Assembly (NCBI GenBank): GCA_021821085.1
Contig: JAKACV010000007.1
Location: 1-64,000 of the forward strand
Length of the DNA stretch: 64,000 nt
Direction of reading: 5' to 3'
From: Bacillota bacterium
GTDB taxonomy: Bacteria > Bacillota > Bacilli > Alicyclobacillales > SLC66
Part shown: positions 46,755-55,181 of the stretch, one piece after another
How positions within the stretch are numbered: the stretch's first letter is position 1
Layout: each line of letters begins with the position of its first letter
Notes under the pieces: model-generated
Told to the model about the DNA's origin: nothing
The model's input: the letters and a program-made list of their open reading frames with translations, nothing else
Database searches by the model: none
Program-made: the position numbers and the translations under genes

Positions 46755-47738
46755 TTAGAATGCGGCCAGTTGGCGCATTGCTTGAGCGATTTTCTCACTG
46801 TTTAACATGTAAAAGCGCTCTTGCGGTGGATTAAAGGGCATTGCTGGAATGTCTGGTCCACAAAGTCTAGAGATGGGCGCATCCAGATCAAAGAGAGCCT
46901 TTTCTGCAATGATGGCAGATACTTCAGCTCCGACACCCCCTGTTTTATTATCTTCATGGACGATCAGAACCTTACCAGTTTTTCGAACGGCTGCAAGAAT
47001 CGCCTCACTATCAAGCGGTGCAACGGTCCGCAAATCAATCAATTCTGTAGAGATGCCTTCCTTCTCAAGTTCCCTAGCAGCTTCTGTAGCATGATGTACC
47101 ATCAAACCATACGTAATCACCGTGATGTCGTCCCCTTCAAGTACACACCTCGCTTTGCCAATGGGCACAGTGTACTCGCCCTCCGGCACCTCGTCTTTAA
47201 TCCAACGATAAAGCGCTTTGTGTTCAAAATAGAGCACAGGATCTGGGTCGCGAATTGCACTTAACAAAAGCCCCTTCGCATCTGCTGCCGTCGCTGGCAT
47301 GACAATTTTTAGCCCCGGCACATGATGAAACAGCGCTTCAAGACTTTGCGAATGATATAACGCACCATGTACCCCACCCCCATATGGTGCTCGCACGACG
47401 AGGGGACAACTCCAGTCGTTATTCGATCGATAACGCATTTTCGCAGCTTCACTGATCAATTGGTTGACAGCAGGTAAGATGAAATCAGCAAATTGAATTT
47501 CTGCAACTGGCTTTAGCCCATATGCAGCAGCCCCAATCGCAACACCTACAATCGCAGATTCGGCGAGCGGTGCATCAATCACGCGCGCTTCTCCAAACTC
47601 TTCGATAAGTCCTTGCGTCACACGAAAAACCCCACCGCGTACACCTACGTCTTCCCCTACTACAAATACCCCGTCATCGCGACGCATCTCTTCTTGTAAA
47701 GCATCATGAATGGAATCAATATATAATTTAACGGTCAT
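46755..47738 (-). CDS. bkdAB: Branched-chain 2-oxoacid dehydrogenase E1 beta subunit
   Basis: 327 aa. Transketolase-like pyrimidine domain and C-terminal domain: MRRDDGVFVVGEDVGVRGGVFRVTQGL, APLAESAIVGVAIGAA, VVRAPYGGGVHGALYHSQSLEA and IDLRTVAPLDSEAI. Binds thiamine diphosphate jointly with the alpha subunit. AGGAGGAAG precedes the ATG; 13-bp gap to the alpha gene. Confidence 0.95.
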   Translation of the reverse strand: MTVKLYIDSIHDALQEEMRRDDGVFVVGEDVGVRGGVFRVTQGLIEEFGEARVIDAPLAESAIVGVAIGAAAYGLKPVAEIQFADFILPAVNQLISEAAKMRYRSNNDWSCPLVVRAPYGGGVHGALYHSQSLEALFHHVPGLKIVMPATAADAKGLLLSAIRDPDPVLYFEHKALYRWIKDEVPEGEYTVPIGKARCVLEGDDITVITYGLMVHHATEAARELEKEGISTELIDLRTVAPLDSEAILAAVRKTGKVLIVHEDNKTGGVGAEVSAIIAEKALFDLDAPISRLCGPDIPAMPFNPPQERFYMLNSEKIAQAMRQLAAF

Positions 47739-47750
47739 GTGGGCTTCCTC

Positions 47751-48776
47751 CTATTCTGCAAAAACATAGCGCAAAGCTTGCTCAGGATGAGGATATGGAG
47801 CTTTTTCTGCGTAGGTGGTTGCCACATTAATTTCTACTGTAACTTCTTCACGCAAAGCCTTCTCACTCGCCTCGGTCAACACGCCACAGTCGAGCAAGTA
47901 GTCACGAAAACTAAGAATAGGATCGTGACTCTTTACTTCTTCTAATTCATCCTTCGAACGATAGGTACGATCGTCATCGTCACTTGAATGCGGATTCATT
48001 CGATCCATCATGGCTTCAACAAGACTCGGTCCTTGCCCATCTAACGCGCGTGCGACCGCTTCTTTCATTGCAGCATACACCGCGAGAGGATCATTGCCAT
48101 CTACCGTAACCCCAGGGAATCCGTATCCGACCGCCCGATCAGATACGTGTTCACAGGCCAGTTCTTTACGTAAAGGTACAGAGATTGCATACTTATTATT
48201 TTCACAAAAAAAGACGACAGGAAGACGATGAACACCTGCAAAGTTGGCCGCTTCATGAAAGTCACCCTGATTGCTTGATCCTTCGCCAAACGATGTATAC
48301 GCGACTAAGTTATGACCTTTCATCCGCGCTGCAAGCGCAATGCCAACTGCATGCGGAATCTGTGTCGATACTGGACTAGACCCCGTGACGATATGATGTT
48401 CACGCGAACCAAAATGACCCGGCATTTGTCGACCACCACTATTTGGATCTTCTTGTTTGGCGAAAGCGCTTAACATCACGTCCTTTGCTGTTTGGCCAAA
48501 AACAAGCACGACGCCTAGGTCACGATAATAGGGCAGAACATAATCACGAACGGGATTTAATGCAAATGCAGCACCGATTTGTGCAGCTTCTTGACCTTTG
48601 CACGAAACAACAAACGGCACTTTCCCGGCTCGGTTGAGGAGCCACATTCTATCATCCAATCCACGCGTCTTCAACATAAAGTGGTACATTTTAACTACAT
48701 CGTGATCCGTGAGACCTAACTTGTCGTGTCGTTTTGCAATCATCGCAGGGACCTCCAAACTTTGTGCATTCATCAT
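47751..48776 (-). CDS. bkdAA: Branched-chain 2-oxoacid dehydrogenase E1 alpha subunit
   Basis: 341 aa ThDP-dependent decarboxylase subunit. ThDP motif GEGSSNQGDFHEAANFAGVHRLPVVFFCENN, active-site HIVTGSSPVSTQIPHAVGIALA and MNPHSSDDDDRTYRSKDEL phosphorylation-loop-like region typical of branched-chain E1 alpha. GAGGAGG precedes ATG. Between lpdV and bkdAB. Confidence 0.95.
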   Translation of the reverse strand: MMNAQSLEVPAMIAKRHDKLGLTDHDVVKMYHFMLKTRGLDDRMWLLNRAGKVPFVVSCKGQEAAQIGAAFALNPVRDYVLPYYRDLGVVLVFGQTAKDVMLSAFAKQEDPNSGGRQMPGHFGSREHHIVTGSSPVSTQIPHAVGIALAARMKGHNLVAYTSFGEGSSNQGDFHEAANFAGVHRLPVVFFCENNKYAISVPLRKELACEHVSDRAVGYGFPGVTVDGNDPLAVYAAMKEAVARALDGQGPSLVEAMMDRMNPHSSDDDDRTYRSKDELEEVKSHDPILSFRDYLLDCGVLTEASEKALREEVTVEINVATTYAEKAPYPHPEQALRYVFAE

Positions 48777-48792
48777 CTTTTACCTCCTCGCC

Positions 48793-50214
48793 TTAACTGT
48801 GAATCGCTTTGCCATCAACGGCCAGTGCAGCCTCACCAAGTGCTTCTGAAAGCGTCGGATGAGGATGGACGGTGTGACCGATCTCCCACGGAGCAGCGTC
48901 CATCACATGAGCTAACGCCGCTTCTGAGATCAAATCAGTTACGTGCGGTCCAATCATATGAACACCAAGCAAATCATTTGTTTCTTGATCCCCAATGACT
49001 TTTACAAAACCGTCTGCCTCGCCATACACTAAAGCCTTACCAATCGCCTTGAAGGGAAACTTCGCCGTTTTTACAGAATGCCCCTGTTCTCTCGCCTGTT
49101 TCTCCGTAAGACCGATACTGGCCACTTCCGGGCGACCGTATGTGCAACGAGCGATATTATGGTAAGCAAGTGGCTCTGGATGTTGTCCCGCAATCGCTTC
49201 CATCGCGACAATCCCTTCATGAGCAGCGACGTGCGCCAATTGCATGCCACCAATGACATCCCCTATTGCATAGATGTTCTTCTCAATCGTCCGCATCTGC
49301 TCATTCACCGCGATCGCACCGCGTTCAATTTGAATTTGCGTCGCCTCTAAACCAATATCCTCAATCCGCGGCTCACGGCCAATCGCAACTAGAATTCGTT
49401 CTGCACTTAATTCCTGCACCGTGCCATCTTTCGTTGCTGAAATCGTGACAGTGGTCTCATTCACACGATATGACTGAGGATCAATGGTTGCACCTGTCAG
49501 AACGGTTACTCTGCGTTTTTTAAATAGCCGTGCCATCTCAGCCGATATATCTTCATCTTCTTGAATAAGGATGCGCGGTAGTGCCTCAACCAAAGTGACT
49601 TCTGTCCCGAAGTCGGCGAGCATAGACGCCCATTCTACACCAATAGCCCCACCACCCACGATCAGGATTGAGGACGGAACAGTGGTTAGCTGAAGAGCGT
49701 CATCCGACGAAATCACATGAACCCCGTCGAAAGGAAGTCCAGACAATGCTCTTGGACGCGATCCTGTAGCTATAATGGTTGCTTCGGGAGAAAGAATCTC
49801 CGAATCCCCATCTGCCCTTTCTATTCGTACAGCGCCAGCCATCGGCGAGAAAATAGAAGGTCCCATAACACGACCATAGCCATTCAACACGGTAATGTGA
49901 TTTTTTTTCATGAGATATTCGATTCCTTTATGCAGTTGATCCACAACTTGGGCCTTGCGCTCCATTGCCTTTGCCAAATTAAAGCGGAGATCGTTCGTCT
50001 CAATCCCAAAGCGCTCTCCTTCTTTCATCGCAGAAAATAACTCTGCGGAACGCAACAAAGCTTTAGAAGGGATGCAGCCTTGATGAAGACAAGTCCCCCC
50101 CAACTTCCCGTGCTCGACAATGGCAACTTTGAGGCCGAGTTGTGAGCCGCGAATCGCGGCCACATATCCACCTGTTCCCCCACCCAGAACAACTACATCA
50201 TACGAATCACCCAA
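48793..50214 (-). CDS. lpdV: Dihydrolipoyl dehydrogenase (E3) of the branched-chain complex
   Basis: 473 aa FAD disulfide reductase: GGGTGGYVAAIRGSQLGLKVA (FAD), redox Cys pair GGTCLHQGCIPSK, NAD site ILIVGGGAIGVEWASML, and the C-terminal catalytic HPHPTLSE. TTG start with AAGGGGG upstream. Second gene of the bcd-bkd operon. Confidence 0.95.
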   Translation of the reverse strand: MGDSYDVVVLGGGTGGYVAAIRGSQLGLKVAIVEHGKLGGTCLHQGCIPSKALLRSAELFSAMKEGERFGIETNDLRFNLAKAMERKAQVVDQLHKGIEYLMKKNHITVLNGYGRVMGPSIFSPMAGAVRIERADGDSEILSPEATIIATGSRPRALSGLPFDGVHVISSDDALQLTTVPSSILIVGGGAIGVEWASMLADFGTEVTLVEALPRILIQEDEDISAEMARLFKKRRVTVLTGATIDPQSYRVNETTVTISATKDGTVQELSAERILVAIGREPRIEDIGLEATQIQIERGAIAVNEQMRTIEKNIYAIGDVIGGMQLAHVAAHEGIVAMEAIAGQHPEPLAYHNIARCTYGRPEVASIGLTEKQAREQGHSVKTAKFPFKAIGKALVYGEADGFVKVIGDQETNDLLGVHMIGPHVTDLISEAALAHVMDAAPWEIGHTVHPHPTLSEALGEAALAVDGKAIHS

Positions 50215-50250
50215 ACCTATTTACCCCCTTTTCAGCGTCCTCTAGTTTTT

Positions 50251-51351
50251 CTAGTCGCGATGAAGCAACGAACGATTTCCTGGCAAAAAGGTACTACGCA
50301 CTTGTTGTATGGCAGCGATACGAGTTTCCGCCATGTGATTAGCTGCTTGATAGGTCGGGATATTGCGTTCTTTTGAAATGCGATAAATTTCAAGCATAAT
50401 ATCGTAGATACCTTCCACTTTCTTATACGCACGTTCCGCCTGATACCCCTCAAGCTCATCTGCTACATTGATTAATCCGCCAGAATTAATCACATAATCT
50501 GGTGCATACAAAATACCCATTTCATGCAATTTATCTCCGTGTCGATCCTCGGCCAATTGATTATTTGCCGAACCAGCAATAATTCCGCACTTCAAATGGT
50601 CGATTGTCGCATCAGAAATGGCTGCACCAAGCGCACACGGCGCGAAGATATCACACTCAACACTTGTGATGTCTTGCGGTGCGACAGCCGTAGCGCCAAG
50701 TTCGCTCATGGCGCGTTTTACGCTAGTTTCCGAGATATCTGTGACGATCAGGTTTGCACCGACAGCCTTCAAGCGTGAAGCAACGTCATAGCCAACACTT
50801 CCGAGTCCTTGAATCGCTACAGTTTTCCCAGCTAGGTCATCCGTTCCGTAGACTTGACGCGCAGACGCTTGGATGCCGCGAAATACACCAAGCGCTGTAA
50901 CAGGACTTGGATTCCCAGAACTGCCATAGGCTGTCGATACACCAGTAACATAGCGCGTCTCTTGGTGAATCATATCCATATCAGTAACCGAAGTGCCCAC
51001 GTCCTCTGCCGTGATGTAACGACCGTGCAAGCCCTCAATATACCGCCCCAGTGCGCGAAACAATGCTTCACTTTTATCTGTATTCGCATTTCCCATAATC
51101 ACTGTTTTCCCACCGCCAAGGTTAAGCCCAGCAGCAGCAGCCTTATAAGTCATCCCCCGCGCAAGACGAAGCGCATCTGTAATTGCCGCTTCTTCATTTT
51201 CGTAAGTCCACATCCGACATCCACCCAATGCTGGACCAAGGGTAGTGTCGTGAATCGCAATAATCGCTTTTAAACCAGACGTACGTTCTTGACAGAATAC
51301 AACTTGTTCGTAGTCATATGTTTCGAGTGTTTCAAAAATCGGCACGATCAT
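50251..51351 (-). CDS. bcd: Leucine (branched-chain amino-acid) dehydrogenase
   Basis: 366 aa. NAD-dependent oxidative deamination of Leu/Ile/Val. [43 protein letters not shown] holds the catalytic lysines, [14 protein letters not shown] the active-site Asp, and [14 protein letters not shown] the Rossmann motif. First gene of the operon, preceded by a sigma-54 promoter. Bacillus homologues carry ptb and buk in this operon; neither is present here. Confidence 0.95.
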   Translation of the reverse strand: MIVPIFETLETYDYEQVVFCQERTSGLKAIIAIHDTTLGPALGGCRMWTYENEEAAITDALRLARGMTYKAAAAGLNLGGGKTVIMGNANTDKSEALFRALGRYIEGLHGRYITAEDVGTSVTDMDMIHQETRYVTGVSTAYGSSGNPSPVTALGVFRGIQASARQVYGTDDLAGKTVAIQGLGSVGYDVASRLKAVGANLIVTDISETSVKRAMSELGATAVAPQDITSVECDIFAPCALGAAISDATIDHLKCGIIAGSANNQLAEDRHGDKLHEMGILYAPDYVINSGGLINVADELEGYQAERAYKKVEGIYDIMLEIYRISKERNIPTYQAANHMAETRIAAIQQVRSTFLPGNRSLLHRD

Positions 51352-51396
51352 ATCCCCCTAAATATCATGAATCACTAAACGCTCACGTATTATATA

Positions 51397-51411
51397 GCAA
51401 GATCCTTGCCA
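51397..51411 (-). promoter_or_regulatory. Sigma-54 (-24/-12) promoter of the bcd-bkd operon
   Basis: On the minus strand: TGGCAA-GGATC-TTGC(T), matching nine of ten consensus bases with correct GG-N10-GC spacing. The predicted start is ~51385, 34 bases before the bcd ATG. The upstream gene encodes a sigma-54 activator of the BkdR type. Confidence 0.85.
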
Positions 51412-51448
51412 CGCGGTATCATCTTGATCTTCATCGATCATCACAGGG

Positions 51449-51492
51449 ATGCGTGCAGTTTATTGCATTATCACGCAATAAACTGCACGCAT
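51449..51492. promoter_or_regulatory. Perfect 18-bp inverted repeat, probable BkdR binding site
   Basis: ATGCGTGCAGTTTATTGC at 51449-51466 and its exact complement at 51475-51492, separated by 8 nt. It lies ~65-105 bp upstream of the predicted sigma-54 start, a usual enhancer distance. It is also downstream of bkdR, so a terminator role is possible, but neither side has a U-tract. Confidence 0.6.
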
Positions 51493-51582
51493 ATAATTGC
51501 GCGGTTGAGTTTGCAGCATTTTTGATAACTATACACTTTCAACATTACCATTTTCTACACAATACATGCATTCAAGAGGCTA

Positions 51583-52971
51583 TTATTCCGTCATGCCGAG
51601 CCGATCAAGTTTATAATAAAGGGTTCGTATAGAAATTCCCAACCGGTGTGCCGCTTCTGTTTTGTTATCGTGTGTGATTGCAATCGCTCGTAGCAGTGCA
51701 CTTCGTTCAGCTTCACGCACAACATCGTCCAATATCCGAATATTCGGATCATCCCCTGCGCTTTTTTGTTGCTGAGGAACAGCAAGTTTACGCTCTGGAA
51801 GATCAATTTGACTACGCTCAATCGTGCTTTCTTGATACTTTGCCTGAATCATTGCTCGCCCAATCACGTTCTCTAACTCACGGACATTTCCAGGCCAATC
51901 ATAATCACAAAGTCGCTCCATGGCCTCCGGACTAATTTCCTTTACACTGCGACCAAAGTCGTGATTAAAGCGTTCAACCATCATTTGGGTAAGTAATGGG
52001 ATATCTTCCATCCGATGGCGCAAAGGCGGAATGACAATTGGAAGCACATTAAGTCGATAATAGAGATCTTCGCGAAATTTCCCCTGACTAATCGCTTGCT
52101 CTAGATTGACATGAGTCGCGGCAATCACACGCACATTTACCGCAATCGGCGACACCCCACCGACACGGACAATTTCTCTCTCCTGAAGTACGCGAAGTAG
52201 TTTTGCTTGTGTATTCAGGGACAGTTCTGCAATTTCGTCAAGAAAAATGGTTCCGTCATTTGCCTCCTCAAACAGACCCTTTTTTCCCCCTTTGCGAGCT
52301 CCGCTAAACGCCCCTTCAACGTAACCAAAAAGTTCACTTTCTAAGAGACTTTCTGCAATGGCCGCACAGTTCACCCGGATAAATTGATTGTACTTACGAT
52401 CACTCGCATTGTGAATGGCGTGCGCGAACAGCTCTTTTCCACATCCAGACTCCCCCCGCAACAGGACGGTTGCCTTCGTTTGAGCCGCCCGTTTTGCAGC
52501 CTCCACAGAAGCTGTCATCGCTACACTCGTTCCAAGAATATCATCAAATGTGTATTTTGCTTCCAGATTACGAATTCGTTTGCGCGCCCGTTCCAATTCA
52601 TCGGACAACGCACGCATTTCAGATATATCGTGGATAACCGCTACACTACCTTTAAGTTCGTCGCCAACTAAAATAGGAGCGACATTTACGAGAACATCAC
52701 GTCGTTTAGGACCCACTTTCATCTTGACATTACGAACAGCTTCTCGAGTATGAAGAACCTGCAAATGAACACTTTCCCCTTCAGCGATGTCCACATCTGC
52801 AGATTTCCCAATCACTTGATCTTTTTGAAGTCCAGTCAAACGAGTGTATGCTGGATTGATCAAAATTCCTATGCCCTTTGCATCCACAACAGAAATTGCA
52901 TCTTGCGTTGAATTGATAATTGCTTCTAGCAATGTCTGAGCTTCACTTTTCACAATAAGGTCGCCTCTCAT
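51583..52971 (-). CDS. bkdR: Sigma-54-dependent activator of branched-chain catabolism (BkdR-like)
   Basis: 462 aa. PAS domain (~10-110), AAA+ domain (~140-375; Walker A GESGCGKE at ~170, sigma-54 loop as GAFSGA at ~220, Walker B GTIFLDEIAEL) and C-terminal Fis HTH (TEAAHRLGISIRTLYYKLDRLGM). Adjacent to the bcd-bkd operon with its sigma-54 promoter, as bkdR in Bacillus. The ATG overlaps the mogA stop; an internal GTG at 52953 with AGAGG upstream is an alternative start. The usual GAFTGA reads GAFSGA. Confidence 0.9.
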   Translation of the reverse strand: MRGDLIVKSEAQTLLEAIINSTQDAISVVDAKGIGILINPAYTRLTGLQKDQVIGKSADVDIAEGESVHLQVLHTREAVRNVKMKVGPKRRDVLVNVAPILVGDELKGSVAVIHDISEMRALSDELERARKRIRNLEAKYTFDDILGTSVAMTASVEAAKRAAQTKATVLLRGESGCGKELFAHAIHNASDRKYNQFIRVNCAAIAESLLESELFGYVEGAFSGARKGGKKGLFEEANDGTIFLDEIAELSLNTQAKLLRVLQEREIVRVGGVSPIAVNVRVIAATHVNLEQAISQGKFREDLYYRLNVLPIVIPPLRHRMEDIPLLTQMMVERFNHDFGRSVKEISPEAMERLCDYDWPGNVRELENVIGRAMIQAKYQESTIERSQIDLPERKLAVPQQQKSAGDDPNIRILDDVVREAERSALLRAIAITHDNKTEAAHRLGISIRTLYYKLDRLGMTE

Positions 52972-53474
52972 GCGTCATGATGAAAGGCAGGGCGCGTGAG
53001 AACACTCAGTGCATGCGCAAACGTGCCAATAATCGCTTCCAAGGATTCGACTGCCCCGGTAGGACTTCCGGGCAAATTCACGAGCAGCGATGTTTCACAA
53101 ATCCCACTCACGGCACGCGATAAAATGGCATGCCGATTGCGAGCGATGCCTTGCCTTCGCATTTCTTCTGCTAATCCAGGAACTTCTCTCGTGATGACAC
53201 GACGTGTTGCCTCTGGAGTAACATCACGTGGTCCAAACCCGGTGCCTCCCGTCGTCAAAATCAATGGAATATGCATGGCAACAAGTGATCGCAATGTGGA
53301 TTCAATGACATGTGGTTCATCAGGAACAATTTGCTGAGATACAATTTGGAATCCAGCAGCCTTGACTATAGCCGCCACCGCAGGGCCTCCTCGATCTTCG
53401 CGTTCTCTGCGATACGAACGATCACTAACCGTAACAATCGCCACCTGGAATACTCCTTCAGTAGGATCACTCAT
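52968..53474 (-). CDS. mogA: Molybdopterin adenylyltransferase (MogA/MoaB family)
   Basis: 168 aa. AIVTVSDRSYRREREDRGGPAV at the N-terminus and LILTTGGTGFGPRDVTPEAT, the MPT-binding motif, then LVNLPGSPTGAVESL. Activates molybdopterin by adenylation before metal insertion. GGAGGTGA precedes ATG. Lies between moaC and bkdR on the same strand and overlaps bkdR by ATGA. Confidence 0.9.
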   Translation of the reverse strand: MSDPTEGVFQVAIVTVSDRSYRREREDRGGPAVAAIVKAAGFQIVSQQIVPDEPHVIESTLRSLVAMHIPLILTTGGTGFGPRDVTPEATRRVITREVPGLAEEMRRQGIARNRHAILSRAVSGICETSLLVNLPGSPTGAVESLEAIIGTFAHALSVLTRPAFHHDA

Positions 53475-53537
53475 TCACGTCACCTCCATCTTCTGCTTTC
53501 TATTGACATTACGTTACCCGTGTAAACATGTTGTCGT

Positions 53538-54032
53538 TCATCTCTGAAACAATCCACTCTTTCCCCCGCTTTTTTCCATCAGCCCGACAAAACGGATCGT
53601 CATGGCGCGATCAATCGCTTTACACATATCATACACAGTTAAGGCGGTCACTGAGACTGCCGTGAGCGCCTCCATTTCGACACCTGTGGAACCAACGGTA
53701 CGCACATCAGAGTCAATACGGAGCGTGGTGTTATTTGGGTAGGAAAATGAGATGTCAACCGCAGTCAATGATAACGGATGACACAATGGAATAATGTCAG
53801 ATGTTTTTTTCGCGGCCATGATACCAGCAACTTGTGCTACGGCTAGTACGTCCCCTTTTTGTATTCCGCCATCTTGAATTCTCTTAAGCGTGACGTCAAT
53901 CATCTCGATGTCGGCACGAGCAAATGCTCGTCTTTGTGTAGGGGATTTCCCCATGACGTCGACCATATGAGCCCTTCCTTGATCATTCAAATGAGTGAGT
54001 TCCAATCCTGCTTCATCGATATCTCCGTGCAT
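53538..54032 (-). CDS. moaC: Cyclic pyranopterin monophosphate synthase accessory protein MoaC
   Basis: 164 aa. [47 protein letters not shown] and [23 protein letters not shown] are the MoaC signatures with catalytic Lys/His. Second step of moco synthesis after MoaA, which is not in the window. Divergent from the moaD-moaE fusion gene. Confidence 0.93.
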   Translation of the reverse strand: MHGDIDEAGLELTHLNDQGRAHMVDVMGKSPTQRRAFARADIEMIDVTLKRIQDGGIQKGDVLAVAQVAGIMAAKKTSDIIPLCHPLSLTAVDISFSYPNNTTLRIDSDVRTVGSTGVEMEALTAVSVTALTVYDMCKAIDRAMTIRFVGLMEKSGGKSGLFQR

Positions 54033-54177
54033 AAGTCACCTCACCATATAGTGTACGGATCCATCAGTTTTTTCGCAAATTAGTGTCCCCTATCTGTATG
54101 TTATAATGATCTATAGTAATGGATTGTACAAGATTTGATCTTTGGCATTCATAAATGAGCGAATCGGGGCGAACTTT

Positions 54178-54891
54178 ATGAAAATTGACGTCAAGTTGTT
54201 TGCAGCGATTGCTGAACGGGCTGGCTCGTCTACAGCGACTGTAGAGATTGCTGATTCATTGTCGCGTGTCACTCTTGCTGATGTAAAAGCGGCACTTGTG
54301 GAGCAGATCCCTTCGCTGGATCATCTCCTTGATCATTGTTTTTTTGCGTGTGGCGACGACTATGCCACGTTACAAACTGAAATAAAGCAAGGAGATGCAA
54401 TCGCGGTCATCCCCCCAGTTAGCGGTGGAGAACAGGATGTACTCGACGAAGATTCTGTACGGATTGTACGCGACCCTCTTTCCCCAGAGGAGATGTACCG
54501 CTTTGTCGTACGCCGTTCAGCCGGTGCTGTCGTTGTTTTCGCTGGCACCGTTCGTGAATTCACAAAGGGTAGACAGACAAACTACTTGCAATACGAAGCA
54601 TATGATAAGATGGCTCTACGACATATGAGAGATATCGTGCTAGATAGTGAGCAGAAGTTTGCAGGAGCAAAAGTAGCGATTTGGCACCGAGTGGGAACTC
54701 TCCAATTAGAAGAAATCAGCGTATTGATTGGAGTCTCAACTGCTCATCGCAAAGATGCGTTTCGAGCTGCTGAAGAAGCAATTACTACATTGAAACGAAT
54801 GGTTCCAATATGGAAAAAGGAGTTTTACGCCGATGGGGAAGTCGAGTGGGTAGGGCCGGAAGGAAAATGGGATCCAATCAAGAGAACGTAA
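54178..54891 (+). CDS. MoaD-MoaE fusion, molybdopterin synthase
   Basis: 237 aa. Residues 1-~82 are a MoaD ubiquitin-like domain ending in the PPVSGG motif; residues ~95-230 are MoaE (VVFAGTVREFTKGRQTNYLQYEAYDKMA..., IWHRVGTLQLEEISVLIGVSTAHRKDAF..., VPIWKKEFY). In ordinary MoaD the terminal Gly-Gly becomes a thiocarboxylate, so an internal GG implies cleavage, as described for mycobacterial MoaX. The ATG at 54178 has a weak GGGGCG upstream. Confidence 0.9.
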   Translation: MKIDVKLFAAIAERAGSSTATVEIADSLSRVTLADVKAALVEQIPSLDHLLDHCFFACGDDYATLQTEIKQGDAIAVIPPVSGGEQDVLDEDSVRIVRDPLSPEEMYRFVVRRSAGAVVVFAGTVREFTKGRQTNYLQYEAYDKMALRHMRDIVLDSEQKFAGAKVAIWHRVGTLQLEEISVLIGVSTAHRKDAFRAAEEAITTLKRMVPIWKKEFYADGEVEWVGPEGKWDPIKRT

Positions 54892-54908
54892 GCGATTTCA
54901 TGTTGGCT

Positions 54909-54926
54909 GCAGGCAAAATTGCCTGC
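54909..54926. terminator. Short palindromic hairpin between convergent genes
   Basis: GCAGGCAA-AA-TTGCCTGC, 17 bp after the MoaDE stop and just before the end of the convergent 59-aa gene. No U-tract; weak candidate. Confidence 0.4.
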
Positions 54927-54934
54927 TATCCCGT

Positions 54935-55114
54935 TTACTGCTCGTCGTCATCTTCGAGCAGCCGTGGGGATAATTTGTGCGTTCCGCCTTTTTGCCGGAC
55001 AGAATGAGAAATGGCGACGAATGGATCTTCATTGCAATGTGCGGTTTTACGCAGTAGGTCTTCCGCTTCTCTCGCATTGGAGGATTGCGCTAAAGATTTA
55101 TGCCCCTCGGCCAC
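54935..55114 (-). CDS. 59-aa hydrophilic protein, unknown
   Basis: Begins VAEGHKSLAQSSNAREAEDLL and ends RLLEDDDEQ. GTG start with AAGGGG eight bases upstream. Same strand as the 445-aa membrane-protein gene and 67 bp after it, so probably co-transcribed. No family recognised. Composition (helical N-terminus, acidic end) and the ribosome-binding site support a real gene. Confidence 0.6.
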   Translation of the reverse strand: MAEGHKSLAQSSNAREAEDLLRKTAHCNEDPFVAISHSVRQKGGTHKLSPRLLEDDDEQ

Positions 55115-55181
55115 AAATTACACCCCTTATAATTCAAATCAGGACGATGATGAAATTCTAATAATTACAGTTTCGATTCTA

